A stretch of DNA of 64,000 nucleotides from Bowmanella yangjiangensis. Its GTDB lineage: Bacteria; Pseudomonadota; Gammaproteobacteria; Enterobacterales; Alteromonadaceae. The position numbers and the translations under genes are program-made. The notes under the pieces are model-generated. The model was not told where the DNA came from. It worked only from the letters and a program-made list of their open reading frames with translations, and ran no database searches. Below are positions 33,164 to 43,300 of this stretch, in pieces. The DNA lies in NCBI RefSeq assembly GCF_017255015.1, contig NZ_JAFKCS010000003.1, forward strand, positions 224,014-288,013, in the 5' to 3' direction. Numbering within the stretch: the stretch's first letter is position 1; every line of letters starts with the position of its first letter.

Positions 33164-34807
33164 ATGCGAAGGAGTCATTTAATCTGGGCAGCGATAGCGA
33201 TACTGGCTTGTATAGGCGGATGGCACTGGGGAGCTAAGCGGCAGACCGTACAACTTGCCGCTCCTCTCGAACGAGCCGCTGATTCTGTTATGCCAATCGT
33301 TAGCAGCCAACATCCGATGCTTGCTCATCAAGCTCATGGTGGTGAACCTCGAAGCGAGTTCAACATCTATCTGCAAGCTTATCAGGAAGTGGCCTCAATG
33401 TCAGAAGAGGCCTTACGAGCCAAGCTCACCGAGCTTTCATCTCACCAAGATCTGCATTACCGAAATGGGCTGTCAAAGATCTACTTTAGCCGTCTGGTCA
33501 GCCTTAATGGTGCGGGAGCCTTTGAGTTGGCATTACAGCTGTATTCCGAACAACGACAAGCTCACCCGATACTAGCCGCTGTTGCCCATGAATGGATGCT
33601 GATGGCACCGCAAGAATTACTCAGGCGTATTGACGCTATTGCTGACAAGTACCTGCAAACTCGTTTACTGATTTCATTGTTGGAAGACCCAGCGTCTGGC
33701 TCTTTGGTTGATTCCGAGCAACTGCTGACCAGGCTACCGCCGCAGTACCGCCGATCACTGGAACTCAAAATTCAGCCAGATGAAGAACCTGAGCACATAT
33801 TTGAACGGTTCCTGTCGGGGGATTTTTCGGCCGTTGAAAGAGAATCAGGACTAATGACGGCACTTCTTAAATGGAGTGAAAGTGACCCAAGTGCAGCGCT
33901 GGATAAAGTGCTAACCAGTTTACCTGAGGCTAAGCATAGAAAATTTGCTACGTTGATTTTGAGGCGCTGGGCGACGCATTCACCTATGTTGGCATTGCAA
34001 CGTGCTACAGCCATGGAGCGCGGCAATGGAAGCCTGATCACCACGGTGTTGCAAGGCATGGCTGAGCGGGATGGCAGGGCAGCTATGCAGCAATATCTCA
34101 ACTACCAAGAAAGGCTGCAGCCTAGCGCGGTACAAGAGCTGTTAAGTAGCTGGGCTATGCATGACCTAAGTGACGCACTAGCTTATGTGGAACAAGAAGG
34201 ACATTGGATTGATGAGCAACATCTGATGACCTTGGCTATACAGTACGCTGAGCAGCAACCTTATGCTGCTTTGCAGTGGGTAAGTGATCGGCAACTGCCT
34301 GTGTCAATTCAGCAAAATATTGCAAAACGAATAGTAATAACAGCGCCCTCTCAAGCTGAATCAATACTTGAACAAACCACTAACCAGATTATCCGTGATA
34401 GCCTTATTGAGGACATTGCTAAAATCAAACTGGACAGCGGATTTGAACAAGCCAGTACCTGGCTGCGAGCTAATGTGCCAGTTGAGCAATTTAACAAGAA
34501 ACAGAAGAGTCTGCTCAGACAGCTTGCCTATAGCGACCCAGCAACAGCTGCCGAGTATGTTATGCAAAGTACAGAGCCTGATGGCCGTTTAATTTCGCGT
34601 ATTGCTGAATTTTGGGCTGCCAGCGATATATCGGCTGCCAGAGGTTGGGTGATTTCTTTGCCACCGGGAGAGTTGAAAGATCAGGCTATCGGAGGCTACC
34701 TATCCAGCTTAACCTCAGGCCAACTTACAGAGGCCCCTGCACTTTTGCAACAAGTCAGCAACCAGAAATATCGTCAACGTCTGCAAGCTCGCATCAACAA
34801 AGGTTAA
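33164..34807 (+). CDS. membrane-anchored helical-repeat protein, unknown
   Basis: A 547-residue protein with one N-terminal hydrophobic segment (about 6-24, LIWAAIAILACIGGWHWG), probably a signal anchor with the rest in the periplasm. The body is almost wholly helical with repeated units of 30-40 residues rich in W-A, such as LKWSESDPSAALDKVLTSLP, LRRWATHSPMLALQRATAM, LSSWAMHDLSDALAYVEQ and AEFWAASDISAARGWVISLP. This suggests a TPR/Sel1-like solenoid of at least four copies. No catalytic motif is seen. It starts 19 bases after glpD on the same strand. Confidence 0.65.
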   Translation: MRRSHLIWAAIAILACIGGWHWGAKRQTVQLAAPLERAADSVMPIVSSQHPMLAHQAHGGEPRSEFNIYLQAYQEVASMSEEALRAKLTELSSHQDLHYRNGLSKIYFSRLVSLNGAGAFELALQLYSEQRQAHPILAAVAHEWMLMAPQELLRRIDAIADKYLQTRLLISLLEDPASGSLVDSEQLLTRLPPQYRRSLELKIQPDEEPEHIFERFLSGDFSAVERESGLMTALLKWSESDPSAALDKVLTSLPEAKHRKFATLILRRWATHSPMLALQRATAMERGNGSLITTVLQGMAERDGRAAMQQYLNYQERLQPSAVQELLSSWAMHDLSDALAYVEQEGHWIDEQHLMTLAIQYAEQQPYAALQWVSDRQLPVSIQQNIAKRIVITAPSQAESILEQTTNQIIRDSLIEDIAKIKLDSGFEQASTWLRANVPVEQFNKKQKSLLRQLAYSDPATAAEYVMQSTEPDGRLISRIAEFWAASDISAARGWVISLPPGELKDQAIGGYLSSLTSGQLTEAPALLQQVSNQKYRQRLQARINKG

Positions 34808-34833
34808 CCAGCTCCTGATTATGGCAGGAGCTG
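34808..34833. terminator. hairpin between two convergent genes
   Basis: CCAGCTCCTG and CAGGAGCTGG form a 10-bp stem between the solenoid gene and the DUF885 peptidase. There is no T-run on either side, so termination is only likely. Confidence 0.5.
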
Positions 34834-34842
34834 GCGCGCCAC

Positions 34843-36573
34843 TTAGCGTTGTTTAGCTATCCATTCATTGGTCAACTCTTCGAGTAAATCCAGCGGTAGG
34901 CTGCCGGTACGCAGGATCTGATCATGGAAGGCGCGGATATCAAACTTGTCGCCAAGTCGTTGTTCTGCGCGACGGCGCAATTCAAGAATTTTCAGCTCGC
35001 CGATTTTGTAGGAAAGCGCCTGGCCTGGCCAGCTTACATAGCGGTCAATCTGATTAACCACATCCGGCATCGACAGCGCCGTATTGTCAGCCAGATAATC
35101 AATGGCCTGCTGCCTAGTCCAGCCCAGTGCATGCATGCCGGTGTCGACCACCAGACGACTGGCACGCCAGGTCTCATAAGTTAACCTACCAAAATCGCTG
35201 TATGGATCTTGGTAGAAACCCATTTCTTTACCCAGGCGCTCTGAATAGAGCCCCCAACCCTCACCATAGGCCGAGTGGTACAAGGTTTTACGGAACTCCG
35301 GCATATCCATTTCACCGGCAATGGCGGATTGAAAATGGTGCCCAGGCTCGGCTTCGTGAAAGGTCAGGGCTTCAAGGTTGTAAAGGGGTTCAGCCTTGAG
35401 ATCCTTGGTACCAATAAAATAGGTTCCGGACGTAGTACCGCTGCCGTCTGAAGCGACATAGTAAGCACCGCCGCCTGGGCTCGCTTTAATGTCAAAGGTG
35501 TTGCGGGGCAGGGTGATAAACCATTTAGGCAGTTGTCCCGCCATCTTGCGGGTAATGTAGGCGGCTTTTTCCAGTAGTTGCAGCTCTGAGGTTGCGTAGA
35601 ACTTCGGATCGGTACGTAGGTACTCGATAAATTGCTTAAAGTCGCCTTTAAAGCCGACCTTCTCAATGATTTCCTGCATCTCAGCACGGATACGCTTAAC
35701 CTCGCTTAACCCAAGCTGGTGGATCTGCTCAGCAGGCATATTAGTTGTGGTGTAAAAATGGATAAGATATTGGTAGTAATCTTTTCCGCCGGGCAGGCCG
35801 CTGATACCCACCTCTTGGCGGCAGTTTGGCATATATTGGCCGGTAAAAAAGTCATACAGTTTCTTATATTCGGGTATCACGCTCTGTGCGATTAGCTTTT
35901 TCCCTTGTTGGGAAAGAGCCTGCTGTTGGTCGACTGAAATGCGTGAGGGCATATGCTTAAATGGTGCAAAGAACACTGATTCTTCTACATCATTCACCAG
36001 ATGTTTGCTGATAGTTTGCTCGTAACCAGCAAAGCTTTGGCAGTAATGCGTGTGACCTTTGCTGATGGCTTCCTGCAGATTAGTCAGGTAATCCTGGTTG
36101 TAGCGGGGAAAGTCTGCCAGACTAACCAGGTAATTGTCGTAATCCTCTTTGCTCAGAAACGACATATTGTCAGGCGCGGCAGCAAAGTAAGTGTGATAAC
36201 CAGCATAAATAGTAAAAGGATAGAGATGGTCCAACTGTTGATAACTTTCAGCTTCGCTCTGCCTCTCATATTTGAACAATCGATAGGTCAGTTGATCGGC
36301 TGTTGACAGCTGATGCCAGTCAATTTTTTCCAGCTGTTGGAGCATTTCTCTATTGAATGAAGCGCGCCTTTGACGACCTTGCTCTGACATATCCGGTAAC
36401 TTGCCATTCATGCGAAAAGTATCGGGATCTTTACGGAAGAATATTTGTTCCTTATTGGCTTCCTGCCAATGACGTTCCAGTAAGTGCTTAAATGATGTGG
36501 TTGCTGATTCTGCCATGACTGGCTGGCTGAGTATTAGCCCCAGCAGGGTAAAAGATAATGTTGTTTTTCTCAT
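34843..36573 (-). CDS. DUF885-family exported metallopeptidase-like protein
   Basis: A 576-residue periplasmic protein from the ATG at 36573, with signal peptide about 1-21 (LLGLILSQPVMA). DUF885 proteins resemble zinc carboxypeptidases; here HEAEPGHHFQ and YGEGWGLYSERL are intact and supply probable metal ligands and general base. Length fits the family (550-620). The substrate is unknown. It lies alone, convergent with the solenoid gene. Confidence 0.88.
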   Translation of the reverse strand: MRKTTLSFTLLGLILSQPVMAESATTSFKHLLERHWQEANKEQIFFRKDPDTFRMNGKLPDMSEQGRQRRASFNREMLQQLEKIDWHQLSTADQLTYRLFKYERQSEAESYQQLDHLYPFTIYAGYHTYFAAAPDNMSFLSKEDYDNYLVSLADFPRYNQDYLTNLQEAISKGHTHYCQSFAGYEQTISKHLVNDVEESVFFAPFKHMPSRISVDQQQALSQQGKKLIAQSVIPEYKKLYDFFTGQYMPNCRQEVGISGLPGGKDYYQYLIHFYTTTNMPAEQIHQLGLSEVKRIRAEMQEIIEKVGFKGDFKQFIEYLRTDPKFYATSELQLLEKAAYITRKMAGQLPKWFITLPRNTFDIKASPGGGAYYVASDGSGTTSGTYFIGTKDLKAEPLYNLEALTFHEAEPGHHFQSAIAGEMDMPEFRKTLYHSAYGEGWGLYSERLGKEMGFYQDPYSDFGRLTYETWRASRLVVDTGMHALGWTRQQAIDYLADNTALSMPDVVNQIDRYVSWPGQALSYKIGELKILELRRRAEQRLGDKFDIRAFHDQILRTGSLPLDLLEELTNEWIAKQR

Positions 36574-36801
36574 TGGGTTCTCCAAGGCTGACGCTGGTCA
36601 CGCTATCCCATTTCCCGTCGTTTGAACAGGCGTATGGGTATGAAGCCTGCGTTGCATGCTATTAACGGTTAATAAGGGTAAAAAATGGGGAGCGTTTTTT
36701 GAACAATTCAGCCGATAGAGTAGACTAAGACAGAGAAAGCCGGGCTGTATCCTAATGCAATGGAGTGTCGGCAATCGCCAACTACCGGGGAGGGAAGTAC
36801 C

Positions 36802-37311
36802 ATGTCATGCCACATCCTGTATTTTGCCTATGGCTCCAATATGTCGCAGGCCAGGCTTTCTGCCCGTATTCCCTCGGCGACCAAACTTATTGCAGCAGAA
36901 TTGATGGGTTTTGTACTGGCTTTCAATAAACCCGGCATAGATGGTTCAGCGAAAGGCAATTTGCTGCGCACCGGCGACCCTATAGACAGTGTATGGGGCG
37001 TGGTGTACCAAATTGATGCCACAGCATTGCCATTGTTAGACAGCATCGAAGGTGATGGATACATCAGGCGCACAGTGGCAGTTTACCTGGATGATATCCG
37101 GCTCGAAGTGCAAACCTATCTAGCCACCCACATTCAACCCGACCTTAGACCCTTTACTTGGTATAAAAACCACGTGCTGACCGGTGCCCAGGAACACCAG
37201 TTGCCTGCCGAACATATTGCAAGTATCCGCAAAGTGAGAACCATCAAAGACCCTTCATTGCTGAGGCATCAGGCCGAGATGTCTTTGTATCGCACCTCCG
37301 CGCCAGCCTGA
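36802..37311 (+). CDS. gamma-glutamylcyclotransferase-family protein
   Basis: A 169-residue cytosolic protein from the ATG at 36802 (GGGAGGGAAG upstream). It has the family loop FAYGSNMS near the N-terminus, followed by AFNKPGIDGSAKGNL, VWGVVYQID, and LDSIEGDGYIRR carrying the likely catalytic Glu. Such enzymes release 5-oxoproline from gamma-glutamyl amines. The exact substrate cannot be read from the sequence. Confidence 0.87.
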   Translation: MSCHILYFAYGSNMSQARLSARIPSATKLIAAELMGFVLAFNKPGIDGSAKGNLLRTGDPIDSVWGVVYQIDATALPLLDSIEGDGYIRRTVAVYLDDIRLEVQTYLATHIQPDLRPFTWYKNHVLTGAQEHQLPAEHIASIRKVRTIKDPSLLRHQAEMSLYRTSAPA

Positions 37312-37448
37312 GTTGATTTAAGAATAGTTATTTCTTAAACCATTTTGACTGCGCAGGCCTAGGTAAGGGTTCTCAAGCAGGAAAAAGCTGAAATTTTCAC
37401 CTGCATGGCTTAGAATCGCCGCCTTTTTTCGACGCGGTGAAGTAAAAA

Positions 37449-38744
37449 ATGCTGGAGAAACTCTTCAAGTTGTCTGCCAGAGGCAGTGATGTCAAAACCG
37501 AGGTATTTGCCGGGCTGACTATCTTCCTGACCATGGCCTATATCATCTTTGTGAACCCTTCCATTCTTGCTGACGCGGGTATGGATAAGGGCGCGGTGTT
37601 TGTGGCGACCTGCCTGGCTGCGGCTATTGGTTGTTTGATTATGGGCCTGGTGGCTAATTTCCCGCTGGCGCTTGCACCTGGTATGGGGCTGAACGCCTTT
37701 TTCACCTATGGTGTGGTGCAATCTATGGGCCACAGTTGGCAGACAGCACTGGGCGCGGTGTTTTTATCCGGCATTCTGTTTTTTGCCTTGAGCGCCTTTA
37801 AGGTGCGCGAGTGGATCATCAACGCCATTCCCAGAACCTTGAAGTTGGGTATTGCCACAGGTATTGGCGCCTTTCTGGCGATGATTGCACTCAAAAATGC
37901 CGGCATTATAGTGGCGCATCCTGTTACTTTGGTGACTTTAGGGGATCTGACCCAGTTTGTACCACTAATGAGCATTCTCGGTTTCTTTCTGATTGCGGCC
38001 TTCACGGCCCGTAATCTGCCCGGGGCGGTGCTGTTTGCCATATTGGCGATGACCATTGTTGGCTTATTGAGCGGTGACGTGCAATACAACGGCATAGTCT
38101 CAGCACCGCCCTCGTTGGCTCCAACCTTCCTACAAATGGACATTCAAGCGGCGCTGGAAATATCCATGTTGAGCGTAGTCTTTGGCTTTCTGTTTGTTGA
38201 TTTGTTTGATACCTCAGGCACGTTAATCGCAGTTACGCAAAAAGCCGGCTTGGCCGATAAAAATGGCCATGTGCCAGGGCTTGGCAAAGCCCTGATGAGT
38301 GACAGTGCGGCGACTATTGCGGGCGCTTCACTGGGAACGTCCACAACCACAAGTTATGTCGAAAGTGCGGCGGGTGTAGCGGCTGGAGGCCGTACCGGAC
38401 TCACTGCCGTGGTGGTGGGACTACTGTTCTTGTTGAGTATTTTCTTTGCGCCTTTGGCGGGTATGATCCCGGTATATGCCACCGCTGGTGCGATTTTCTA
38501 TGTCGCCATTTTGATGCTGTTCAACTTGCGCGAGATTGATTGGGAAGATATTACCGAGGCCGCACCGGTTACTGTAGTATTACTCTTTACGCCGCTGACG
38601 TTTTCCATTGCGCATGGCATTACCCTGGCATTTATTACTTACGCTTTTGCCAAAGCCGTGTGCGGTAAATGGCGCGAAGTCAGTGTCAGCGTGTGGGTGC
38701 TCACGGCACTATTTGTGTTGAAAATCGCGTTCTTCGACCATTAA
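37449..38744 (+). CDS. NCS2/AzgA-type purine permease
   Basis: A 431-residue inner-membrane transporter with about 12-14 hydrophobic segments. It belongs to the adenine or guanine/hypoxanthine subgroup (AdeP/GhxP-like): TEVFAGLTIFLTMAYIIFVNP, PLALAPGMGLNAFF, LFDTSGTLIAVTQKAGL and GTSTTTSYVESAAGVAAGGRTGL are diagnostic. It imports a purine base with protons. The convergent next gene is a purine phosphoribosyltransferase, so import and salvage lie together. A hairpin TTTAAGAA/TTCTTAAA at about 37317-37339 precedes it. Confidence 0.93.
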   Translation: MLEKLFKLSARGSDVKTEVFAGLTIFLTMAYIIFVNPSILADAGMDKGAVFVATCLAAAIGCLIMGLVANFPLALAPGMGLNAFFTYGVVQSMGHSWQTALGAVFLSGILFFALSAFKVREWIINAIPRTLKLGIATGIGAFLAMIALKNAGIIVAHPVTLVTLGDLTQFVPLMSILGFFLIAAFTARNLPGAVLFAILAMTIVGLLSGDVQYNGIVSAPPSLAPTFLQMDIQAALEISMLSVVFGFLFVDLFDTSGTLIAVTQKAGLADKNGHVPGLGKALMSDSAATIAGASLGTSTTTSYVESAAGVAAGGRTGLTAVVVGLLFLLSIFFAPLAGMIPVYATAGAIFYVAILMLFNLREIDWEDITEAAPVTVVLLFTPLTFSIAHGITLAFITYAFAKAVCGKWREVSVSVWVLTALFVLKIAFFDH

Positions 38745-38765
38745 ACCTAATCAGTTTTGGCAAAT

Positions 38766-38792
38766 AAAAAAGGGAGCTCTAGCTCCCTTTTT
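38766..38792. terminator. bidirectional terminator between permease and phosphoribosyltransferase
   Basis: A-run, GGGAGCT-CT-AGCTCCC and T-run; serves both convergent purine genes. Confidence 0.88.
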
Positions 38793-38806
38793 CGGTTTAA
38801 TAAGTG

Positions 38807-39370
38807 TTACTTTGTCAGGATATCCAGAATATCCGCCAGTTCAGTTTTGCCCTGGGCAATTTCCTCTGGGGTCAAACCTGATAGCTCATGAGGGAACACC
38901 AGCCACTCATCGCTCTTGTTCACATAATAGTCTGGAACGATATCAACCTTGCTGTTCTGAGGTTTGTACCAGGGGCAGGCAACACGGATATCATGAGGTG
39001 TGTTCAATCGCGACAGCTTACGAATCTGAGTTAGCAGCGCTTCAATACTGCGACCGGAATCGAACACGTCATCTACGATCAACAATTTGTCATCTGCATT
39101 CGCGTTTTCAATCAGATAGTGCAAACCATGCACTTTGATTTCTTTAGACTGCTTACCGATACCGTAATAGGAAGAGGTACGTACAGCAATATGATCGGTT
39201 TTCACATGCTTGTAATCGAAGAATTCCTGCACGGCAATCCCGATAGGTGCACCACCGCGCCAGATACCGATGATATAGTCAGGGCGAAAACCGTCCTCAT
39301 AAACTATGGAGGCCAGGCGAAAAGCGTCCTGCAGCAGTTCCTGTGAGGTGATGAATTTCTTGTCCGACAT
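38807..39370 (-). CDS. purine (hypoxanthine/xanthine-guanine) phosphoribosyltransferase
   Basis: A 187-residue type I phosphoribosyltransferase converting a purine base and PRPP to the nucleotide. The PRPP loop LLIVDDVFDSGRS is intact, with IGIWRGGAPIG upstream and WLVFPHE near the end. ATG 39370 is preferred; GTG 39379 is also possible. Base preference cannot be settled from sequence, but the linked NCS2 permease supports salvage of an oxopurine. Confidence 0.88.
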   Translation of the reverse strand: MSDKKFITSQELLQDAFRLASIVYEDGFRPDYIIGIWRGGAPIGIAVQEFFDYKHVKTDHIAVRTSSYYGIGKQSKEIKVHGLHYLIENANADDKLLIVDDVFDSGRSIEALLTQIRKLSRLNTPHDIRVACPWYKPQNSKVDIVPDYYVNKSDEWLVFPHELSGLTPEEIAQGKTELADILDILTK

Positions 39371-39555
39371 ACCGCTCACTCTAGTTGATTAAAAAGGGCG
39401 CGAATTATAGAGGAATCGAGGAGAAATTACAGGTTTTTACGACGATCTTGCCGGCATTGTCTGCGGCGAATGTGCTTTCTAATAAGGCTGGGGAGATAGG
39501 CAGCGATAAAGTGCCGTCATATACTCAGTCATCATTGATTTTAAGGGATCCCGTT

Positions 39556-40299
39556 ATGCAGTTGATGAAAGCCAGTTGGATTGAAGTTGAAAAATATCTA
39601 CAGACATCTAAAGCCATAGTGATCCCTATTGGCTCGGTGGAGCAGCATGGACCCAATGGGCTGTTAGGGACGGACGCCTTGTGTCCGGAAATCATTGCTC
39701 ACCGCGCTGCCGAACAGGCAGATATTCTGGTTGGCCCAACTTTTAACGTGGGGTGCGCGCAACACCATCTGGGGTTTGCCGGTACTATAACCCTGCGCCC
39801 CTCGACCATGATTGCAGCCATCCAGGATTGGACCACCTCGCTGCGCCGACACGGATTTGAACGTATTTATTGGTTAAACGGCCATGGCGGTAATATACCC
39901 ACCATCAATGCTGCGTTTTCTGAGGTTTATGCCGAGTTGAGTTTTGCTAACACCCCGCCGGTACCCGGCTTGCAACTTAAGTTGCAAAACTGGTGGCAAC
40001 TTGCTGGCGTCAGTGAGCTGTGTAATGAAATTTATCCCGTAGGGCATGGTATGCATGCGACAGCATCCGAAGTGGCGGTAACCTATGCCGGCTGTCCCGA
40101 TGCGCAAAAACAGGTGGAAATGATGCCGAAAATTGCCCCCCTTGGTGAAATAAGTCACGCCTATGCTTATCGGCAAAGTTTCCCTGATGGCCGTATTGGT
40201 TCTGATCCCAGCCAGGCCTGCGTAGAAGACGGACAACGTATTATTGAGTTTGCCGCAAAAGCGCTGATTGAGGAATTTTCCTCCTTCTCCGCGAGATAG
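39556..40299 (+). CDS. creatininase-family hydrolase
   Basis: A 247-residue protein from the ATG at 39556, where AAGGGA lies upstream; the frame is open to 39385 but that part has no family match. Motifs are IPIGSVEQHGPNGLLGTDAL and WLNGHGGN with GHGMHATASEVA, which supply the Glu, His and Asp metal ligands. The family includes creatininase, mycofactocin MftE and FAPy deformylases. No gene around it indicates the substrate. Confidence 0.87.
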   Translation: MQLMKASWIEVEKYLQTSKAIVIPIGSVEQHGPNGLLGTDALCPEIIAHRAAEQADILVGPTFNVGCAQHHLGFAGTITLRPSTMIAAIQDWTTSLRRHGFERIYWLNGHGGNIPTINAAFSEVYAELSFANTPPVPGLQLKLQNWWQLAGVSELCNEIYPVGHGMHATASEVAVTYAGCPDAQKQVEMMPKIAPLGEISHAYAYRQSFPDGRIGSDPSQACVEDGQRIIEFAAKALIEEFSSFSAR

Positions 40300-40308
40300 A
40301 CGGAAATA

Positions 40309-43300
40309 CTATTCGTCCACTTGATGCAATTGGGCGGCCGGTATTTGCGCAATAATAGCGTTATGTAATCTGCTTAGATTTATCGGTTTACTGAGGTATG
40401 CATCCATCCCTGCGGCCAGGCATGCCTCTTCATCCCCTTGCATAGCATTGGCTGTCATAGCAATGATAGGAATATGGCTGTTAGCCTGCCCTCCTTCTCC
40501 CCGGCGAATGCGGCGGGTGGCGTCATAACCATCCATCACCGGCATTTGGCAATCCATTAATACAAGCTGAAAATTTTCAGGTGATGCGAGTTTTTTAATT
40601 GCCTCTGCACCATTCTCTGCCAAGTCAACTTGCAAACCCAGGCGTTCTAGCATGGATCTGGCGACCTCTTGATTAATCAAATTATCTTCCACCAACAGTA
40701 CCTTGAGTTTCTGTTGTTCTGACGTGTTTGAAGTGGCATTAGGTTTGAGCAAAGGCAACTCACACAGGCCCGATTGCCAGGTGAGTAATTGTCCGGCCAA
40801 TTCGATGGGGGACAGGGGCTTAAACAGGTTGGCAAAGCTGTACTTGCTGAGCGGCATTTGACCAGCACTTTGAATTCGATAGAGGGCGAGCAATGGCAGT
40901 TCGGCTGACCTAATAACCTCAATTAGCTCTTTATCCAGAATTAACAAATCGGTATCAAGCAGCAACATGTTCCATGGACGCTTTTGAACCAAGCTGTCTT
41001 GTATTTGTTGCTTCAGATCTTGAGTGGTACCGACCTGTTGAACGATAGCTCCCCAAGTGGTTAATTGTTTCGTGTATATTGATCGCGCAAGCTCCAAGGG
41101 AGCTGCAACCAAAATCTTATGTTTGGTTAAGTCTGGTATCTTGGCGTCTGCCCCTTCCGAAGGCGCTAAAGTTACCTCAACACTAAAGCAACTGCCTTTT
41201 CCTTCAGTGCTTTGCATGCTTATCTGGCCCTGCATCAGGTCACACAATTGGCGACAAATAGCGAGTCCCAAACCTGTGCCACCATAGTGACGTGTCGTTG
41301 ACACATCAACCTGAGTAAACGGGGTAAACAAATCTGCCTGGCGAGAAGCTGGAATACCAATACCAGTGTCAATTACCTCGGCATATAAACGTAACCTTTG
41401 ACCAGACGACTGGGTACGACAACGCAGTAGTACATGTCCTTTGTGTGTAAACTTAATAGCATTACCAATCAGGTTAACCAAAATCTGTCTCAATCTGCCT
41501 GGGTCGCCGATAACCCATGGGTGCTGAACATCCTGCACGTCTAGCAGTAGCTCCAACCCTTTGCTCTGTGCTTTAAGAGCAGAAGCGTTGGCAATATCTA
41601 CCAACAAGTGTTTAAGTTCGAAGCGAGTGGCCTCCAACTCCATTTTTCCAGCATCTACTTTAGAGAAATCCAGTATATCGTTGAGTAGGCCAAGCAATGA
41701 TTCCGCACTGCTTCTGACGATATTGGTACGATGTCGTTGTTCATCGTTCTGATCACCGGCCTGCATTAAATCGAGCATGCCGAGAATACCATTCATAGGG
41801 GTGCGAATTTCGTGACTCATCACCGCGAGGAACTCACTTTTCGCTTTGGCGGCCTTTTCTGCACTTTCTTTAGCACTGACTAAGGCTTTCTCTGCACGCT
41901 TGCGCTGCTCGGTGGAATGAATAGTGCCGGTTAAGGTGGCAAGTGAACTGATGAAAGCCGTCTCGGCCTCAGTCCAACTTCTTTTGCTGCCAATATGCTC
42001 TGCACAAAGCACCCCCACAATGCTGCTACCGCCGTTAATGATAGTGCACAACATAGCTTGGGGGTCTTGTGTGCTTAAGTAGGACGCGGTTAGTTCCGAT
42101 GTTCGAATGTCCTGCTGTACATCTTCCGCGGCAATATGAGAGTCCATATATAACGCTGCAAAAAAGTGCGGGTAGTCTTTTTGTTTTAATTCATCACCAT
42201 GACTAAAAGTCTCTGTACTGCGCTGGAATGTGATACAGCAGTAGAGGTTACTTCTGTCTTCGTTGAACAGCCACAGGCTCGCCCTTTCAACCTCCAGGCC
42301 ATAACTTAGCTGCTCTACCAGAGTGTGCTTAGCTAGCCCCAGTTCTCCTTGCAGTATTGTCGGGTGGACTGTCAGTCGGGCAAGTATCTCATTGTGGCGT
42401 GCTATTTTTTCATCGGCTTTTTGTGCGCGTTTTCGCGAATTAATATCCTGGACTGAGCCAAATAATCTGATACAGCGTCCTTCTCTGAACTCGGCATTAC
42501 AGGTTATTGAAACCCATATTTCATGACCTTTGGCGGTAACAGCCAGTAGTTCCAACTCCCAGGCTGAGCCATCTTTTATCGCGTTAGCTATGGCCTTCTC
42601 AAAACGTTTGCGATGCTGACCGGCCTTTATAAAGGTAGCAGTGGTCCCAGCTTGTGGAACAAAGTCTTCATCTAACTCCAATATGGTTTTGGTCATTGTC
42701 GACCAGTAAACCCGGGACTTGATAAAGTCTTGCTCCCACGCACCGATACGGCCTTGTCTGCTCATGGACTCCAGCAGCTCTTTTTGCCTTGCCAGTTTTA
42801 ATTCGCTGTCTCTTTCCTGAGTTACATCGCTGGCTGAAGCATATAACTTGCCTGTCGCGAGATCGGGGGTGGTGTACCAGCGCAAATAGACATAACTGCC
42901 GTCTTTGCATCGGAATCTGTTGGTAAAAGAGGTGGTTGGCTTACCATGCAGCAAGCTTTGCAACTCTGCCTGGGTTGCATCTGCATCTTCTGGGTGCACA
43001 AACTCCAAGTAAGGTGTTAGTAATAGCTCTGCTTCGCTATAGCCGAAAACCGTCTCAAATGCGCGATTAACCCGATCAAAAAAGCCATTTTTGTTGGCTA
43101 TACAAAGCAAGTTTCGGGATACATCAAAGAAGCTTTGCAGCTCTTTCTGAGACCGCTCCAACTCAATACTGGCAAGCTTTTGTACGGTGATGTCAATGTG
43201 AGTGCCAACCATACGCACCGGCTTACCTTGAGCGTCCCACTCCACCACCTTGCCGGTGTCTAGTACCCAAATCCAGTTGCCGTCTTTGTGTCGCATACGG

